Assembly (NCBI GenBank): GCA_019635485.1
Contig: JAHBZL010000019.1
Location: 30,019-94,018, forward strand
Direction: 5' to 3'
DNA length: 64,000 nucleotides
Origin: Piscinibacter sp.
Lineage (GTDB): Bacteria; Pseudomonadota; Gammaproteobacteria; Burkholderiales; Burkholderiaceae_C
Part shown: positions 7,583 to 19,035 of the stretch, one piece after another
How the letters are laid out: each line of letters begins with the position of its first letter
How positions within the stretch are numbered: position 1 is the stretch's first letter
Program-made: the position numbers and the translations under genes
The notes under the pieces: model-generated
What the model was told of the DNA's origin: nothing
The model's input: only the letters and a program-made list of their open reading frames with translations
Database searches by the model: none

Positions 7583-8968
7583 ATGCCGACGCGCCCCCCT
7601 GCCCCCGAGCGCCTCGCCGCGCTGATCGCCGGCCTCGAGGCCGGCCTGCTGGAGCGCGGCACCGCGGTGCGCCTCGCGCTGCTGGCCGCGCTGGCTGGCG
7701 AGCATGTGCTGCTGATCGGCCCGCCGGGCACCGCGAAGAGTGAACTGGCGCGCCGCCTGCACCGCTGCTTCGCGGGCAGCCGCTACTTCGAGCGCCTGCT
7801 GACCCGCTTCACGACGCCGGAGGAACTGTTCGGCCCGCTGTCGCTGAAGGCGCTGGAGGACGATCGCTACGAACGCCTCGTCGAGGGCTACCTGCCGACG
7901 GCCAGCATCGCCTTCCTGGACGAGGTGTTCAAGGCCAACTCGGCGATCCTGAACGCGCTGCTGACGCTGCTGAACGAACGCGAGTTCGACAACGGCCGCT
8001 CGCGTACGCGCACGCCGCTGGTCAGCGTGGTCGGTGCCAGCAACGAGGTGCCGGCCGAGGAGGCGCTGCGGGCGTTCTTCGACCGCTTCCTGGTGCGCGT
8101 GCCGGTGGCCGGCGTCAGCGAGGCCTCGTTCACCGCGCTGCTGACGCTGCCGCCCGGCCCGGCGCCCGGCGACGCGGCGCCGATCGAGCCCGACGAGCTG
8201 CAGGCCTGGCTCGCGGCACGCGACGGCGTGACCGTGCCGCCGCCCGTGCTCGATGCTCTGGCCGCGCTGCGCCGCTTCGCCACTGGGCGGGACATCGTGG
8301 TCTCGGACCGGCGCTGGCGCCAGCTGGTCGGCCTGCTGCGCAGCGCCGCGCACGGCGAGGGCCGCGCGGCCGTCGACCCGCTCGACCTGTGGCTCGCCCC
8401 GTACGTGGTTGCGGCTCAGCCGGAGCAGGTGGCGGCGCTGCAGGACTGGTTCGTGTACGAGGTCGCCCGCGCGCCGCTGCAGGAGGCCCCGTGGCTGACG
8501 CGGGCCGTCGAGGCCTTCGAGCAGCAGCTCGAGATCGAGCACCAGCTGCCCGCCGAGGACGGCGACGACTCCGCCGGCAAGCTCGCGCTGGCGCGTTCGC
8601 TGGGTGGCACGGCCGAGGGCGGACCGCTGCGCATCGTGTCGAAAGCGCTTGAGGACCGGCTGCGCCGGCGCTGGAGCCCGGTGCACGTGGCGGCGCGCCT
8701 GGCCCAGATCGACGAGGTCGTTTCGCGCGCCGCCGCGCCGCTGCCGGCGCTGCGCACCGAGCTGGCCGCGCTCGAAGCGGCGCTGGCCGGCCGCCTGTGG
8801 CTGCCGCCGGAACTCGCGGGCTTGCTGCTCGGCAACCGGCGCACGACGGTCGCCGTGCTGGAAGCGCTGCTGCAGCGCCTTGATGCGACGCGCGCCGGCT
8901 TCGCCGCGCTGCCGGTGGACGACCAGCTCCCGCCGCAGCAGCCCGAGCCGGTCGCGATCGGCGCCTGA
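7583..8968 (+). CDS. ravA: MoxR-type AAA+ ATPase, RavA-like
   Basis: The protein has 461 residues. It shows Walker A GPPGTAKSE, RavA-typical LLTRFTTPEELFGPLSLKAL, Walker B IAFLDEVFKANSAILN, sensor 1 VVGASNEVP and an arginine finger region AFFDRFLVRVPV. The C-terminal half is the helical, charged region found in RavA. In E. coli RavA binds lysine decarboxylase and, with ViaA, modulates respiratory complexes and aminoglycoside sensitivity. The partner VWA gene starts 2 bp after this stop. The role here is inferred from the conserved gene pair. The start ATG has only a weak ribosome site. Confidence 0.88.
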   Translation: MPTRPPAPERLAALIAGLEAGLLERGTAVRLALLAALAGEHVLLIGPPGTAKSELARRLHRCFAGSRYFERLLTRFTTPEELFGPLSLKALEDDRYERLVEGYLPTASIAFLDEVFKANSAILNALLTLLNEREFDNGRSRTRTPLVSVVGASNEVPAEEALRAFFDRFLVRVPVAGVSEASFTALLTLPPGPAPGDAAPIEPDELQAWLAARDGVTVPPPVLDALAALRRFATGRDIVVSDRRWRQLVGLLRSAAHGEGRAAVDPLDLWLAPYVVAAQPEQVAALQDWFVYEVARAPLQEAPWLTRAVEAFEQQLEIEHQLPAEDGDDSAGKLALARSLGGTAEGGPLRIVSKALEDRLRRRWSPVHVAARLAQIDEVVSRAAAPLPALRTELAALEAALAGRLWLPPELAGLLLGNRRTTVAVLEALLQRLDATRAGFAALPVDDQLPPQQPEPVAIGA

Positions 8969-8970
8969 GC

Positions 8971-10458
8971 ATGGACCTGGACCGGCCCTACGACCGGCTC
9001 GGCGCGCTGGCGCGCGAGCTGTGGCTGCCGGGCCTGGTCTGCTCCGCCGGCCGCAGCGCCGAGCGCCTGGCCCAGCTGCACCTCTGGGGCGAGGCGCTGG
9101 CGCGCGGTGAGCTGCCGGAGGCGGCGCTGGACTTCGGCGACCCCGACGCGCTCGCAGCGCTGCGCGAGGCGATCGGCGAGCTGGACCTGCCCGCGCTGTG
9201 CCGCGGCGTGCCGGCGCTGGCGCGGCAGGTGCTGCGCACGCTGCTGTGGCACCTGGACCGCATCGTCGACCATCAGCCGGCGCTGGACCGCCGCGCGGCG
9301 ATCGCGCGCGCGGCGGCGGACTTCCACGCCGAGTGGCAGGTCGAGAAGGCGGGCTGGGAGGAGCAGCTCGCACTGCTGCGCGACCTCGGCGACCTCGCCG
9401 CGCTGCGCTGGGACGAGCTGCGCGGGCGCCTCGCGGCACGCGAATGGCGCGAGGCGCAGCGCCTGGCGGCGCTGCTGGAACACCTGCAGCCGCTGGCCGA
9501 GCTGATCGACACGCTGGGCCGCAGCGAACACCATCCGCCGCGGAGCCGCACGCCCGCGCCGCAGCGGGCGGCCGCCGACACCGCACTACCGCTGGTCGAG
9601 CGCGAAACGCGCCTGCCCGATGCGCCGGGCGAGCTGCGCGGCATCCGACACTCCGACCGGATCGAGCGCATGCTCGGCAGCGAGGCGCTGCAGATCCGCC
9701 ACCCGGTGCTGCACAAGCTGTGGCGAGCACGGCTGGCGGAGAGCCGCCTGCTGACCTACGAGAGCGAGGCGGTGCTGATCGAGCGCGTGCCGGACCCGGG
9801 CGGCCGCGCACGCGCCGCCACCGCGGTCGCCGACGCGACCCTGCAGCGCGGGCCGATCATCCTCGCCGTCGACACCTCGGGCTCGATGCGCGGCGCGCCG
9901 GAGCAGATCGCGAAGGCGGTGGTGCTGCAGGCGCTGCGCGTCGCGCACCGCGAACGGCGCGGCTGCCTGCTGATCGCGTTCGGCGGGCCGGGCGAGCTCG
10001 TCGAGCGCGACCTGCACCCGCCCGGGGCCACGGCCGCGGGCGTGGATGCGCTGCTCGAACTGATCGGCCAGTCCTTCGACGGCGGCACCGACGTGCAGGC
10101 GCCGATCGAGCGCGCCGTCATGCGCCTGGGCGAGCAGCGCTGGAGCAGCGCGGACCTGCTGATCGTCAGCGACGGCGAGTACGGCTGCACGCCGGCCACG
10201 CTGGAGCAGCTCGATGCGGCGCGCCGCGACCTCGGCCTGCGCGTGCAGGGCATCCTGGTCGGCGACCGCGAGACGCTCGGCCTGCTCGACACCTGCGACG
10301 ACGTCTACTGGCTGCGCGACTGGCGCCGCTACACCGGCGCGACGCCGCAGCGCGAGGGCTTCGTGCCCGTGCACACCGCCAGCCTCACCGCGCTCTACTT
10401 CCCGAACGCCCTGACGCCGCGCGCGGCCGCCACCGCCGCGCGGCGGCCGCAGATGTGA
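8971..10458 (+). CDS. viaA: VWA-domain protein, ViaA-like partner of RavA
   Basis: The protein has 495 residues. The N-terminal ~290 residues are helical and of unknown fold. The C-terminal VWA domain has an intact MIDAS: DTSGSM near residue 300, a Thr in GGTDVQAP, and Asp in VSDGEYG. ViaA proteins are the metal-ion-dependent adhesion-site partners of RavA ATPases and are thought to guide substrate recognition. The gene is separated from ravA by 2 bp, so the two are one transcription unit. Confidence 0.87.
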   Translation: MDLDRPYDRLGALARELWLPGLVCSAGRSAERLAQLHLWGEALARGELPEAALDFGDPDALAALREAIGELDLPALCRGVPALARQVLRTLLWHLDRIVDHQPALDRRAAIARAAADFHAEWQVEKAGWEEQLALLRDLGDLAALRWDELRGRLAAREWREAQRLAALLEHLQPLAELIDTLGRSEHHPPRSRTPAPQRAAADTALPLVERETRLPDAPGELRGIRHSDRIERMLGSEALQIRHPVLHKLWRARLAESRLLTYESEAVLIERVPDPGGRARAATAVADATLQRGPIILAVDTSGSMRGAPEQIAKAVVLQALRVAHRERRGCLLIAFGGPGELVERDLHPPGATAAGVDALLELIGQSFDGGTDVQAPIERAVMRLGEQRWSSADLLIVSDGEYGCTPATLEQLDAARRDLGLRVQGILVGDRETLGLLDTCDDVYWLRDWRRYTGATPQREGFVPVHTASLTALYFPNALTPRAAATAARRPQM

Positions 10459-10573
10459 CCAGCTGATGCGGCGGCGCCGGCCGCGGTGAGCGCGCGTCAC
10501 AGTTGGACACCGGCTGATGTCTGCCTCAGGCATCGTGTGCCCTGCCGCGGCCCGACCGCGACGGGGAGGACGC

Positions 10574-12480
<1,907 letters not shown>

Positions 12481-12484
<4 letters not shown>

Positions 12485-13917
12485 AGAACCCGACGATGAA
12501 CCGACGCCATTGGCTCAAGCTCGCCGGCCTGGTCGGCGCCTCGCTCGGCGCCGGTGCGATCACCAACCTGCTCGCGCCGCCGCGCGCCGCCCGCGCGGCC
12601 GACTACAAGGCACTGGTGTGCGTGTTCCTGTACGGCGGCAACGACGGCCTGAACACCATCGTGCCGACCGACGCGACGCGCTACGGCCAGTACGCCGCGG
12701 TGCGCCAGGGCCTGGCGCTGCCGCAGGCCAGCCTGGTCGGGCTGGGCAGCAGCGGCTACGGCCTGCACCCGTCGCTGGCCGCGCTCGCGCCGGCCTGGAA
12801 CGAAGGGCGGCTGGCGCCGGTGTTCAACGTCGGCCCGCTGTTCCAGCCGACCACCAAGGCGCAGTTCCGCGCCGCGCCGGCCAGTTCGGACATCGTGCCG
12901 GACAACCTGTTCTCGCACAGCGACCAGCAGCTGCTGTGGGAGTCCGGCAGCACCGACGCGTTGACGCGCACCGGCTGGGGCGGCCGTGCGGCGGACACGC
13001 TGGCCACCGTCAACCCGGTCATCTCGGTCGGCGGCAACGGCCGCTTCGGGCTCTCGGCGCGCTCGGCGCCGCTGGTGCTGCCCGAACCTGGTGCGACCTT
13101 CGGCGCCTACGAACTCGGTAACGACGCCTGGCGGCTGCAGTACGCGCCCCTGGTGGCGCGTGCCGCCGCGTTGCGCGCGCTGTACCAGCAGACGCAGGAC
13201 AACGACCTCGCCGAGGCCTACGCGGCGATGCAGCGCGATGCGTTCACGATGTCCGACCGCCTCGCGGCGCTGATCAAGATCAAGCCCGGCCAGCCCGGCT
13301 CGGTGCCGGAGATCGACAACGCGTTCGCCGGCCTGATCGCCAACGGCGACGTCGCCGCCGGCCTGCCGCGCCAGCTGTACCAGGTGGCCAAGCTGATCGC
13401 CGGCAACGCGACGGTGCAGGGCAACCGGCAGATCTTCTTCGCCCAGCTGGGCGGCTTCGACACGCACGGCAACCAGATCGGCGGCAGCGTGCTGGTGGGC
13501 ACGCACGCCACGCTGCTCAAGCAGGTGGGCGACGCGCTGGCCGCGTTCCACAACGCGATGAAGGCGCTCGGCCTGGCGGACGCCGTCACCGCGTTCACGC
13601 AGAGCGACTTCGGCCGCACCTTCCTGCCCAACAACAGCAGCGGCACCGACCACGCCTGGGGCAACCAGCACCTGGTGCTGGGCGGCGCGGTGCGGGGCGG
13701 GTTGACCTACGGCAGCTACCCGACGCTGCAGCTGGGCGGGCCGGACGACGTCGGCGTCGAGAGCTGGGAGCGCCAGGGGCGCTGGCTGCCGACCACCTCG
13801 GTGGACCAGTACGCCGCGACGCTGCTGTCCTGGTTCGGCGCCACCGACACCCAGCTCGACGCGGTGCTGCCCAACCTGCGCAACTTCGGCAGCGCGCGCC
13901 GGCTCGGCTTCCTGTAG
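12481..13917 (+). CDS. DUF1501 protein, Tat-exported
   Basis: The protein has 478 residues. The N terminus has a twin-arginine signal (MNRRHWLKLAGLVGAS) with cleavage after ARAA. The mature part begins with the family motif YKALVCVFLYGGNDGLNTIVP and later shows LGGFDTHGNQ, FTQSDFGRTF and GTDHAWGNQHLVLGG, all typical of the DUF1501 alkaline-phosphatase-like fold (Asp and His residues suggest a metal site). The substrate is unknown. It is translationally coupled to the DUF1800 lipoprotein; an alternative ATG at 12496 sits right before the RR motif. Confidence 0.9.
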
Positions 13918-13936
13918 GCGCTGCTCGCACCGCGGC

Positions 13937-13960
13937 CCGGGTACACCCCAAGGTACCCGG
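13937..13960. terminator. Hairpin after DUF1501 gene (terminator or operator)
   Basis: Perfect 8-bp inverted repeat (CCGGGTAC / GTACCCGG) with an 8-nt loop, 20 bp after the DUF1501 stop and about 145 bp before the LytS-type kinase. There is no T-run, so it may be a non-canonical terminator or a regulator-binding palindrome for the kinase gene. The rest of this 188-bp gap shows nothing I can name. Confidence 0.4.
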
Positions 13961-14105
13961 CGGCGTGACTCCGTGCCCGCTCGTGCAACCGGCCCGTCGG
14001 TCGCGGCTGCAGGCTGTCCGGCCGGCGCGCCGGGCTGTCGCACGGCGCTCGCGGCGCACCGGGGCGGCCCGTACAGTCGGGCCCGTTGTCAAGAACCGCC
14101 GAGCC

Positions 14106-15557
14106 ATGTCCGCGTCCACGCCACCCGCCTCGCCGCAGCCACCCGCCCCGCCGCCTCCGCCGGTGCCTCCGGCAGCGCCCTCCCCGGCCGCGGCGTCCAA
14201 CGCCTGGCGGGATTTCGGTGCCGCGCTGCTGCGCGCCTTCCACGCCTACGGCAGCTGGCTGGTCAGCATCAGCTGGAAGCGCTTCTTCCTGCTCGCCCTG
14301 CTGCTGATGATCATCTCCGGCATCGCGCAGAACGTGCCGCCGTTCAACTGGCCCGCGCCGAGCCTGCGCATGGTCGAGATCGACACCGTGCCGACGCCGC
14401 CGACGCCGCCGGCAGCACCCAAGGCCCCGAAGGCGCCGGTGATCCAGATCGAGAAACCCGATACGGCGGCCAGCGGCGCGCGCGACGGCGTGGAGATCAC
14501 GATCGGCAAGCAGGGCATCCGCATCCGTCCGACGCCGGCGGCCGAGGCCGCCTCCGCGACGGGTGTGGACGTGAAGCCTGACGGCATCGAGATCAAGGTG
14601 CCGCCCGGGGCGGACAGCGACGAGGTGCGCGAGGCGATCCGCGAGGCGCGCGACGAGATCAAGGCCGCGATCGAGGAAGCCCGGGCGGCCGCCGCCGAAG
14701 CCGTCGCCGAGGAGGCGCGCAAGGAGCATGACGTGACGGTTCGCGTGAACGCGTCGCGGCGCCCACGTGTCGTGCACGTCGGCGATGCGCTGCCCGAGCT
14801 GGCGCTGCTGTGGATCGCGATGTCGGCGATCCTGAAGATCACCTACAAGGGTCGCCTGCAGGCGGAGGTCAAGGCCGCGCAGGCGACCGAGACCGCCGAG
14901 GCCGAATCGCTGAAGCGCCAGGTGGTCGAGGCGCGCATGGCGGCGATGCAGGCGCAGGTGGAGCCGCACTTCCTGTTCAACACGCTGGCCTCGATCGACC
15001 ACCTGATCGAGACCGACCCGCCGCGCGCGTCGGCGATGCAGAAGAACCTGATCGCGCTGCTGCGCGCGTCGATGCCGACCATGCGCGAGGCCAACGCCGC
15101 CGCCAACGGCGTGCGTGACCTGGGCCGCGAGATGGCGGTGATCACGCCCTACCTCGAGATCCTGAAGGTGCGCATGGAGGACCGGCTGCAGACCGTGATC
15201 GACGTGCCCGAAGGCCTGCGCTCGGCCGAGTTCCCGCCGATGATGATCCAAAGCCTCGTCGAGAACGCGATCAAGCACGGCCTGGAGCCCAAGCCCGAGG
15301 GCGGCACGCTGACGGTGAAGGCCGAGATCGTGCACGGCAAGCTCGCGGTGTCGGTCAGCGACACCGGCGTCGGTTTCGGCAAGGCGGCCACCGCCGGCAC
15401 GGGCATCGGGCTGAACAACATCCGCGAACGCCTGGCGCTGCTGTACGGCCGCAAGGCCACGCTGACGGTGACCGAGAACGCGCCGCAGGGCACGCGGGTC
15501 ACGATCACCGTGCCCTACGTCGCACAGAACGGCGACGCGGCTACGATGTCGGCATGA
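14106..15557 (+). CDS. LytS-type membrane sensor histidine kinase
   Basis: The protein has 483 residues. A Pro-rich cytoplasmic N terminus (1-30) is followed by one helix (about 60-76), an extracytoplasmic insert (about 80-227), a second helix (about 228-246), and a His_kinase domain with phospho-acceptor His288 in QVEPHFLFNTLAS. The HATPase shows ENAIKHG and GIGLNNIRERL. The insert contains two short beta-like repeats (DGVEITIGKQ and DGIEIKVPPG) and a highly charged Ala/Glu helix, unlike the usual multi-helix LytS sensor. The start at 14106 (MSAS) is favoured over in-frame 13965 because the upstream part is Arg-rich non-coding sequence. The stop overlaps the regulator start (ATGA). Confidence 0.9.
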   Translation: MSASTPPASPQPPAPPPPPVPPAAPSPAAASNAWRDFGAALLRAFHAYGSWLVSISWKRFFLLALLLMIISGIAQNVPPFNWPAPSLRMVEIDTVPTPPTPPAAPKAPKAPVIQIEKPDTAASGARDGVEITIGKQGIRIRPTPAAEAASATGVDVKPDGIEIKVPPGADSDEVREAIREARDEIKAAIEEARAAAAEAVAEEARKEHDVTVRVNASRRPRVVHVGDALPELALLWIAMSAILKITYKGRLQAEVKAAQATETAEAESLKRQVVEARMAAMQAQVEPHFLFNTLASIDHLIETDPPRASAMQKNLIALLRASMPTMREANAAANGVRDLGREMAVITPYLEILKVRMEDRLQTVIDVPEGLRSAEFPPMMIQSLVENAIKHGLEPKPEGGTLTVKAEIVHGKLAVSVSDTGVGFGKAATAGTGIGLNNIRERLALLYGRKATLTVTENAPQGTRVTITVPYVAQNGDAATMSA

Positions 15558-16390
15558 ACGCACCCAGCCCGGACCGGCCCGCGACGACGCGCGCCGTGAT
15601 CGCCGACGACGAGCGCCTGATGCGCGAGCAGTTGCGCGCTCGGCTCGCCGAGGTCTGGCCCGAGCTGGAGATCGTCGCCGAGGCGAAGAACGGCCTGGAG
15701 GCGGTGCAGCTGGTCGAGCAGCACCACCCGGCGCTGGTGTTCCTCGACATCCGCATGCCGGGCAAGACCGGCATCGAGGCCGCGCGCGACATCGCCCAGC
15801 TGCCGAGCGGCGAAGACGCCCCCGACGGCTGGGCCGGCTGCGAGATCATCTTCATCACCGCCTACGACGAGTACGCCGTGCAGGCCTTCGAGCAGGGGGC
15901 GGCCGACTACGTGCTCAAGCCCGCCGAGCGCGAGCGCCTGGCGCTGACCGTCGAGCGCGTGCGCAGGCGGCTCGCGCAGCGCGGCAGCGGCGACGCCCCC
16001 GAGGCACCGCACATGCAGCTGCTGCTGCAGAAGCTGGCCGCGCAGATGAACCCGTCCGGCGCGGCGCGCCTGAAGTGGATCCAGGCGACGGTGGGCCAGA
16101 GCATCCAGATGATCCCGGTCGAGGACGTGCTCTTCTTCATCTCGGACGAGAAGTACACGCGCGTGCAGACCGCCACCGTCGAGGCGCTGATCCGCAAGCC
16201 GATCAAGGAGCTGGTCGAGGAGCTCGACGCCGAGCTGTTCTGGCAGATCCACCGCTCGACGCTGGTGAACGTGAAGGCGATCGCCGGCATCAGCCGCGAC
16301 CTGCGCGGCCGCCAGCTGGTCAGCGTGAAGGGTCACCCGGAGAAGCTCGAGGTCAGCCGCAGCTTCACCGGGCTGTTCAAGGGGATGTAG
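15554..16390 (+). CDS. LytTR-family response regulator
   Basis: The protein has 278 residues. The receiver domain has acidic AVIADDE, phospho-acceptor Asp65 in LVFLDIRMPG and Lys122 in DYVLKP. It is followed by a linker and a C-terminal LytTR DNA-binding domain with ILFFISDEKY-like VLFFISDEKYTRV, FWQIHRSTLVNVKAI and a final beta region. It is the cognate partner of the overlapping LytS kinase. The end overlaps the convergent rep gene by 14 bp, with no room for a terminator between. Confidence 0.93.
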   Translation: MNAPSPDRPATTRAVIADDERLMREQLRARLAEVWPELEIVAEAKNGLEAVQLVEQHHPALVFLDIRMPGKTGIEAARDIAQLPSGEDAPDGWAGCEIIFITAYDEYAVQAFEQGAADYVLKPAERERLALTVERVRRRLAQRGSGDAPEAPHMQLLLQKLAAQMNPSGAARLKWIQATVGQSIQMIPVEDVLFFISDEKYTRVQTATVEALIRKPIKELVEELDAELFWQIHRSTLVNVKAIAGISRDLRGRQLVSVKGHPEKLEVSRSFTGLFKGM

Positions 16391-18422
16391 GCGCCGCCTG
16401 CGCGGCGCGCGCGGCGGCCGCCTCGCGCAGGGCCTTCAGCTTCGCGCGCGGATCCTCCTTCGCCTGCACTTCGTGCAGCTTCATCTCGCCGATGAAGCGG
16501 CTCGGGATGCCCTGCACCGTGTCGCGGCCGCGCTTGCGGCGGCGCAGCGTGCTGACCGCGAGCGTCTCGCGCGCGCGCGTGATGCCGACGTACATCAGCC
16601 GCCGCTCCTCCTCCAGGCGCTGCGCCGTCATCTCCTCGTCCTCGCTCTTGAACGGCAGCAGGCCCTCGTTGACGCCGGCCAGCAGCACATGCGGCCACTC
16701 CAGGCCCTTGGCGGCATGCAGGGTCGACAGCGTCACCACGTCCTGCTCGTCGCCGCGTTCGGCGAGGCTGACGATCACCGAGATCGTCTGCGCCACCTCG
16801 AGCACACTCTTCTTCTCGCTCTCGACGGTCAGGCCGCCGTCGTTCTCGATCTCGCCGCCGCAGCGCTTGGCGATCCAGTCGACGAAGTCCAGCACGTTGC
16901 CCCAGCGCGCGGCGGCGAGCTTCTCGCTGTCCTCGCCGTCCAGCAGGTGCTGCTCGTAGCCGATGTCCATCAGCCAGCCGAGCAGCAGTGCCTTCGCGTC
17001 CTCCGCGCCCTCGGTGTGGCGGGCGCGGTACTCGAGGTCGTTCACGAAGCGCCCGAACTCGTGCAGCGAGCCGATCGCGCGGGAACTGATCGTCGTGCCC
17101 AGGCTCTCGGCGAACAGGGCCTCGTACAGGCTGGTCTTCCACTTCGACGCGAACTCGCCGAGGCTGGCCAGCGTCTGGTGGCCGATGCCGCGCTTCGGCG
17201 TGGTCACCGCGCGCAGGAAGGCGGGATCGTCGTCGTGGTTGACCAGCAGGCGCAGCCAGGCGCACAGGTCGCGGATCTCGGCACGGTCGAAGAAGCTCTG
17301 CCCGCCCGACACCTTGTAGGGGATGCTCGCCTTGCGCAGCGCCTTCTCGAACACGCGGGCCTGGTGGTTGGCGCGGTACAGCACCGCGAAGTCCCTGAAT
17401 GCGCACGCCCCGCCCTGGCCGCGGCGCGCCTGGATGAACGCGACGGCCCGTTCGGCCTCGTGCTCCTCGCCATCGCACTCCAGCACGCGCACCGGCTCCC
17501 CGTCGCCGAAGGCGCTCCACAGCTTCTTCTCGAACAGCTTCGGGTTGTGCGCGATCACCGCGTTGGCGGCACGCAGGATGTGCCCGGTCGAGCGGTAGTT
17601 CTGCTCGAGCGGGATCACCTTCAGGCGCGGGTAGTCGGCCGACAGGCGCTTCAGGTTGTCGATCGTTGCGCCGCGCCAGCCGTAGATGCTCTGGTCGTCG
17701 TCGCCGACCGCGGTGAACTGCCCCGCGTCGCCGGCCAGCAGCTTGAGCAGCTCGTACTGGATCGTGTTCGTGTCCTGGTACTCGTCGACCAGCAGGTAGC
17801 GCAGCTGGTCCTGCCACTTGGCGCGGGCCTCGGCGTCGCGCTCGAGCAGCTTCTTCGGCAGCACGATCAGGTCGTCGAAGTCGACCGCCTGGAACGCCGC
17901 CAGGCGCTCCTCGTAGCGCGCCATCACGCGCTGCGCGACACGCTCGTCGTCGTTGGCCGGCTGCACGTCGCCGCTGGCCAGACCCTGGTTCTTCCACAGG
18001 CTGATCGCCCACTGCCAGCGCCGCGCGAGCGCGTTGTCGTTGCTGCCGCCGGCATCCTTCAGCACCGACAGCACGTCGTCGCTGTCCAGGATGCTGAACT
18101 GCTCCTTCAGGCCGAGCCGCGCGCCCTCGGCGCGCAGCAGCCGCACGCCGAGTGAATGGAAGGTGCTCACGACGAGGTGCTTGGCCGCGCGCGGGCCGAT
18201 CAGCGCCTTGGCGCGCTCGCGCATCTCCGCCGCGGCCTTGTTGGTGAAGGTGATCGCCGCGATACGGGCCGGCTCGTGCCCGGCCTGCAGCAGCCTCGCG
18301 ATCTTGTGGGTGATGACGCGCGTCTTGCCCGAGCCGGCCCCCGCGAGCACGAGGCAGGGGCCGTTCAGATGGTGCACCGCCTCGAGCTGGGCCGGGTTCA
18401 GCGATGCAGGAGATTCGGACAC
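16377..18422 (-). CDS. rep: ATP-dependent DNA helicase Rep
   Basis: The protein has 681 residues and is an SF1A 3'-5' helicase. Motif I is LAGAGSGKTRVIT, motif Ia ITFTNKAAAEMRERA, motif II LLVDEYQDTNTIQYELLKL, motif III GDDDQSIYGWRGA, motif IV LEQNYRST, motif V VVTLSTLHAAKGLEWP and motif VI EERRLMYVGITRA. Sequence order and wording match E. coli Rep more closely than UvrD; the TNTIQYELLK wording and ~680-residue length fit. Rep clears proteins ahead of replication forks. I placed the start at GTG 18422 (VSESPASLNPAQLEAVHHL), because upstream in-frame sequence is Arg-rich and unlike the family. Confidence 0.92.
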   Translation of the reverse strand: MSESPASLNPAQLEAVHHLNGPCLVLAGAGSGKTRVITHKIARLLQAGHEPARIAAITFTNKAAAEMRERAKALIGPRAAKHLVVSTFHSLGVRLLRAEGARLGLKEQFSILDSDDVLSVLKDAGGSNDNALARRWQWAISLWKNQGLASGDVQPANDDERVAQRVMARYEERLAAFQAVDFDDLIVLPKKLLERDAEARAKWQDQLRYLLVDEYQDTNTIQYELLKLLAGDAGQFTAVGDDDQSIYGWRGATIDNLKRLSADYPRLKVIPLEQNYRSTGHILRAANAVIAHNPKLFEKKLWSAFGDGEPVRVLECDGEEHEAERAVAFIQARRGQGGACAFRDFAVLYRANHQARVFEKALRKASIPYKVSGGQSFFDRAEIRDLCAWLRLLVNHDDDPAFLRAVTTPKRGIGHQTLASLGEFASKWKTSLYEALFAESLGTTISSRAIGSLHEFGRFVNDLEYRARHTEGAEDAKALLLGWLMDIGYEQHLLDGEDSEKLAAARWGNVLDFVDWIAKRCGGEIENDGGLTVESEKKSVLEVAQTISVIVSLAERGDEQDVVTLSTLHAAKGLEWPHVLLAGVNEGLLPFKSEDEEMTAQRLEEERRLMYVGITRARETLAVSTLRRRKRGRDTVQGIPSRFIGEMKLHEVQAKEDPRAKLKALREAAAARAAQAAPTSP

Positions 18423-18659
18423 GAGGCGGGCGGGCGGTCGGTGGTGGGGCCGGCCATGATAGCGGCGCCCATCTGGGCGAATTTCACGCCGACGTCGCGC
18501 CGACGCCGACGCCGCGGAGGTCCGCAGTGCCATCTTTCGGCTCCATGCCCTCCGCGTGAGCGCAGCGCCTTGGCCGCAACGCGGCGGCGACACACACTGC
18601 GCATCCCGTCAGACATGCCCGCTGCCAGGCCACGTGGCTGGCGACAAGAGGCTCACCAC

Positions 18660-18986
18660 ATGTTGATGACTCGCTCCATGTCCACGCCCCCCGCCCCCCG
18701 CTGGAAGCGGACCCTCGACCAGGCCTGGCGCCTGACCCGCCCGTCGCTCGGGCTGCAGCCGCCTGACCCGGCCGACGAGCTGGAGTCGCTGCGCGCGCTG
18801 TGCCACGAACTGGTCGCCGACCTGCCCGAGTCCCAGCGCCACGTGATCGGCGTGGTCCTGCTGCACGCACGCGGCCGGCAGGACATCCTGCACCTGCGCA
18901 CCCAGTTGTTCGACGCGATCTCGCACCAGTTCGGCGAGCGCGTGGCGCGCGAGCGGCTGAAGCGGCTGGACGCGGCGCTGCTCTGA
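18660..18986 (+). CDS. Small conserved-looking protein of unknown function
   Basis: The protein has 108 residues and no recognised domain. The N terminus is basic (RWKRTLDQAWRLTRPSLG) and the remainder is predicted helical with acidic and basic faces (LCHELVADLPESQRHVIGVVL, LKRLDAALL end). AGAGG lies eight bases before ATG 18660; ATGs at 18666 and 18678 are alternatives. Codon third positions are strongly G/C, as in the neighbours, which supports coding. It sits between the divergent rep gene and a co-directional AEC permease. The 237-bp gap to rep shows no clear promoter. Confidence 0.6.
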   Translation: MLMTRSMSTPPAPRWKRTLDQAWRLTRPSLGLQPPDPADELESLRALCHELVADLPESQRHVIGVVLLHARGRQDILHLRTQLFDAISHQFGERVARERLKRLDAALL

Positions 18987-19035
18987 CGCCGGGCGCCCGC
19001 TGCCGGCCCCCGCCGGCGCTGCGATACTCGCGGCC

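Noticed and set aside
16377-16390. Frameshift or misassembly where LytTR regulator and rep overlap
   Set aside because: Both genes have complete conserved ends; a 14-bp convergent overlap is normal.
18635-18665. CCACGTGG palindrome before the small unknown gene
   Set aside because: A short GC-rich palindrome next to an imperfect extension; too common at this base composition to call an operator.
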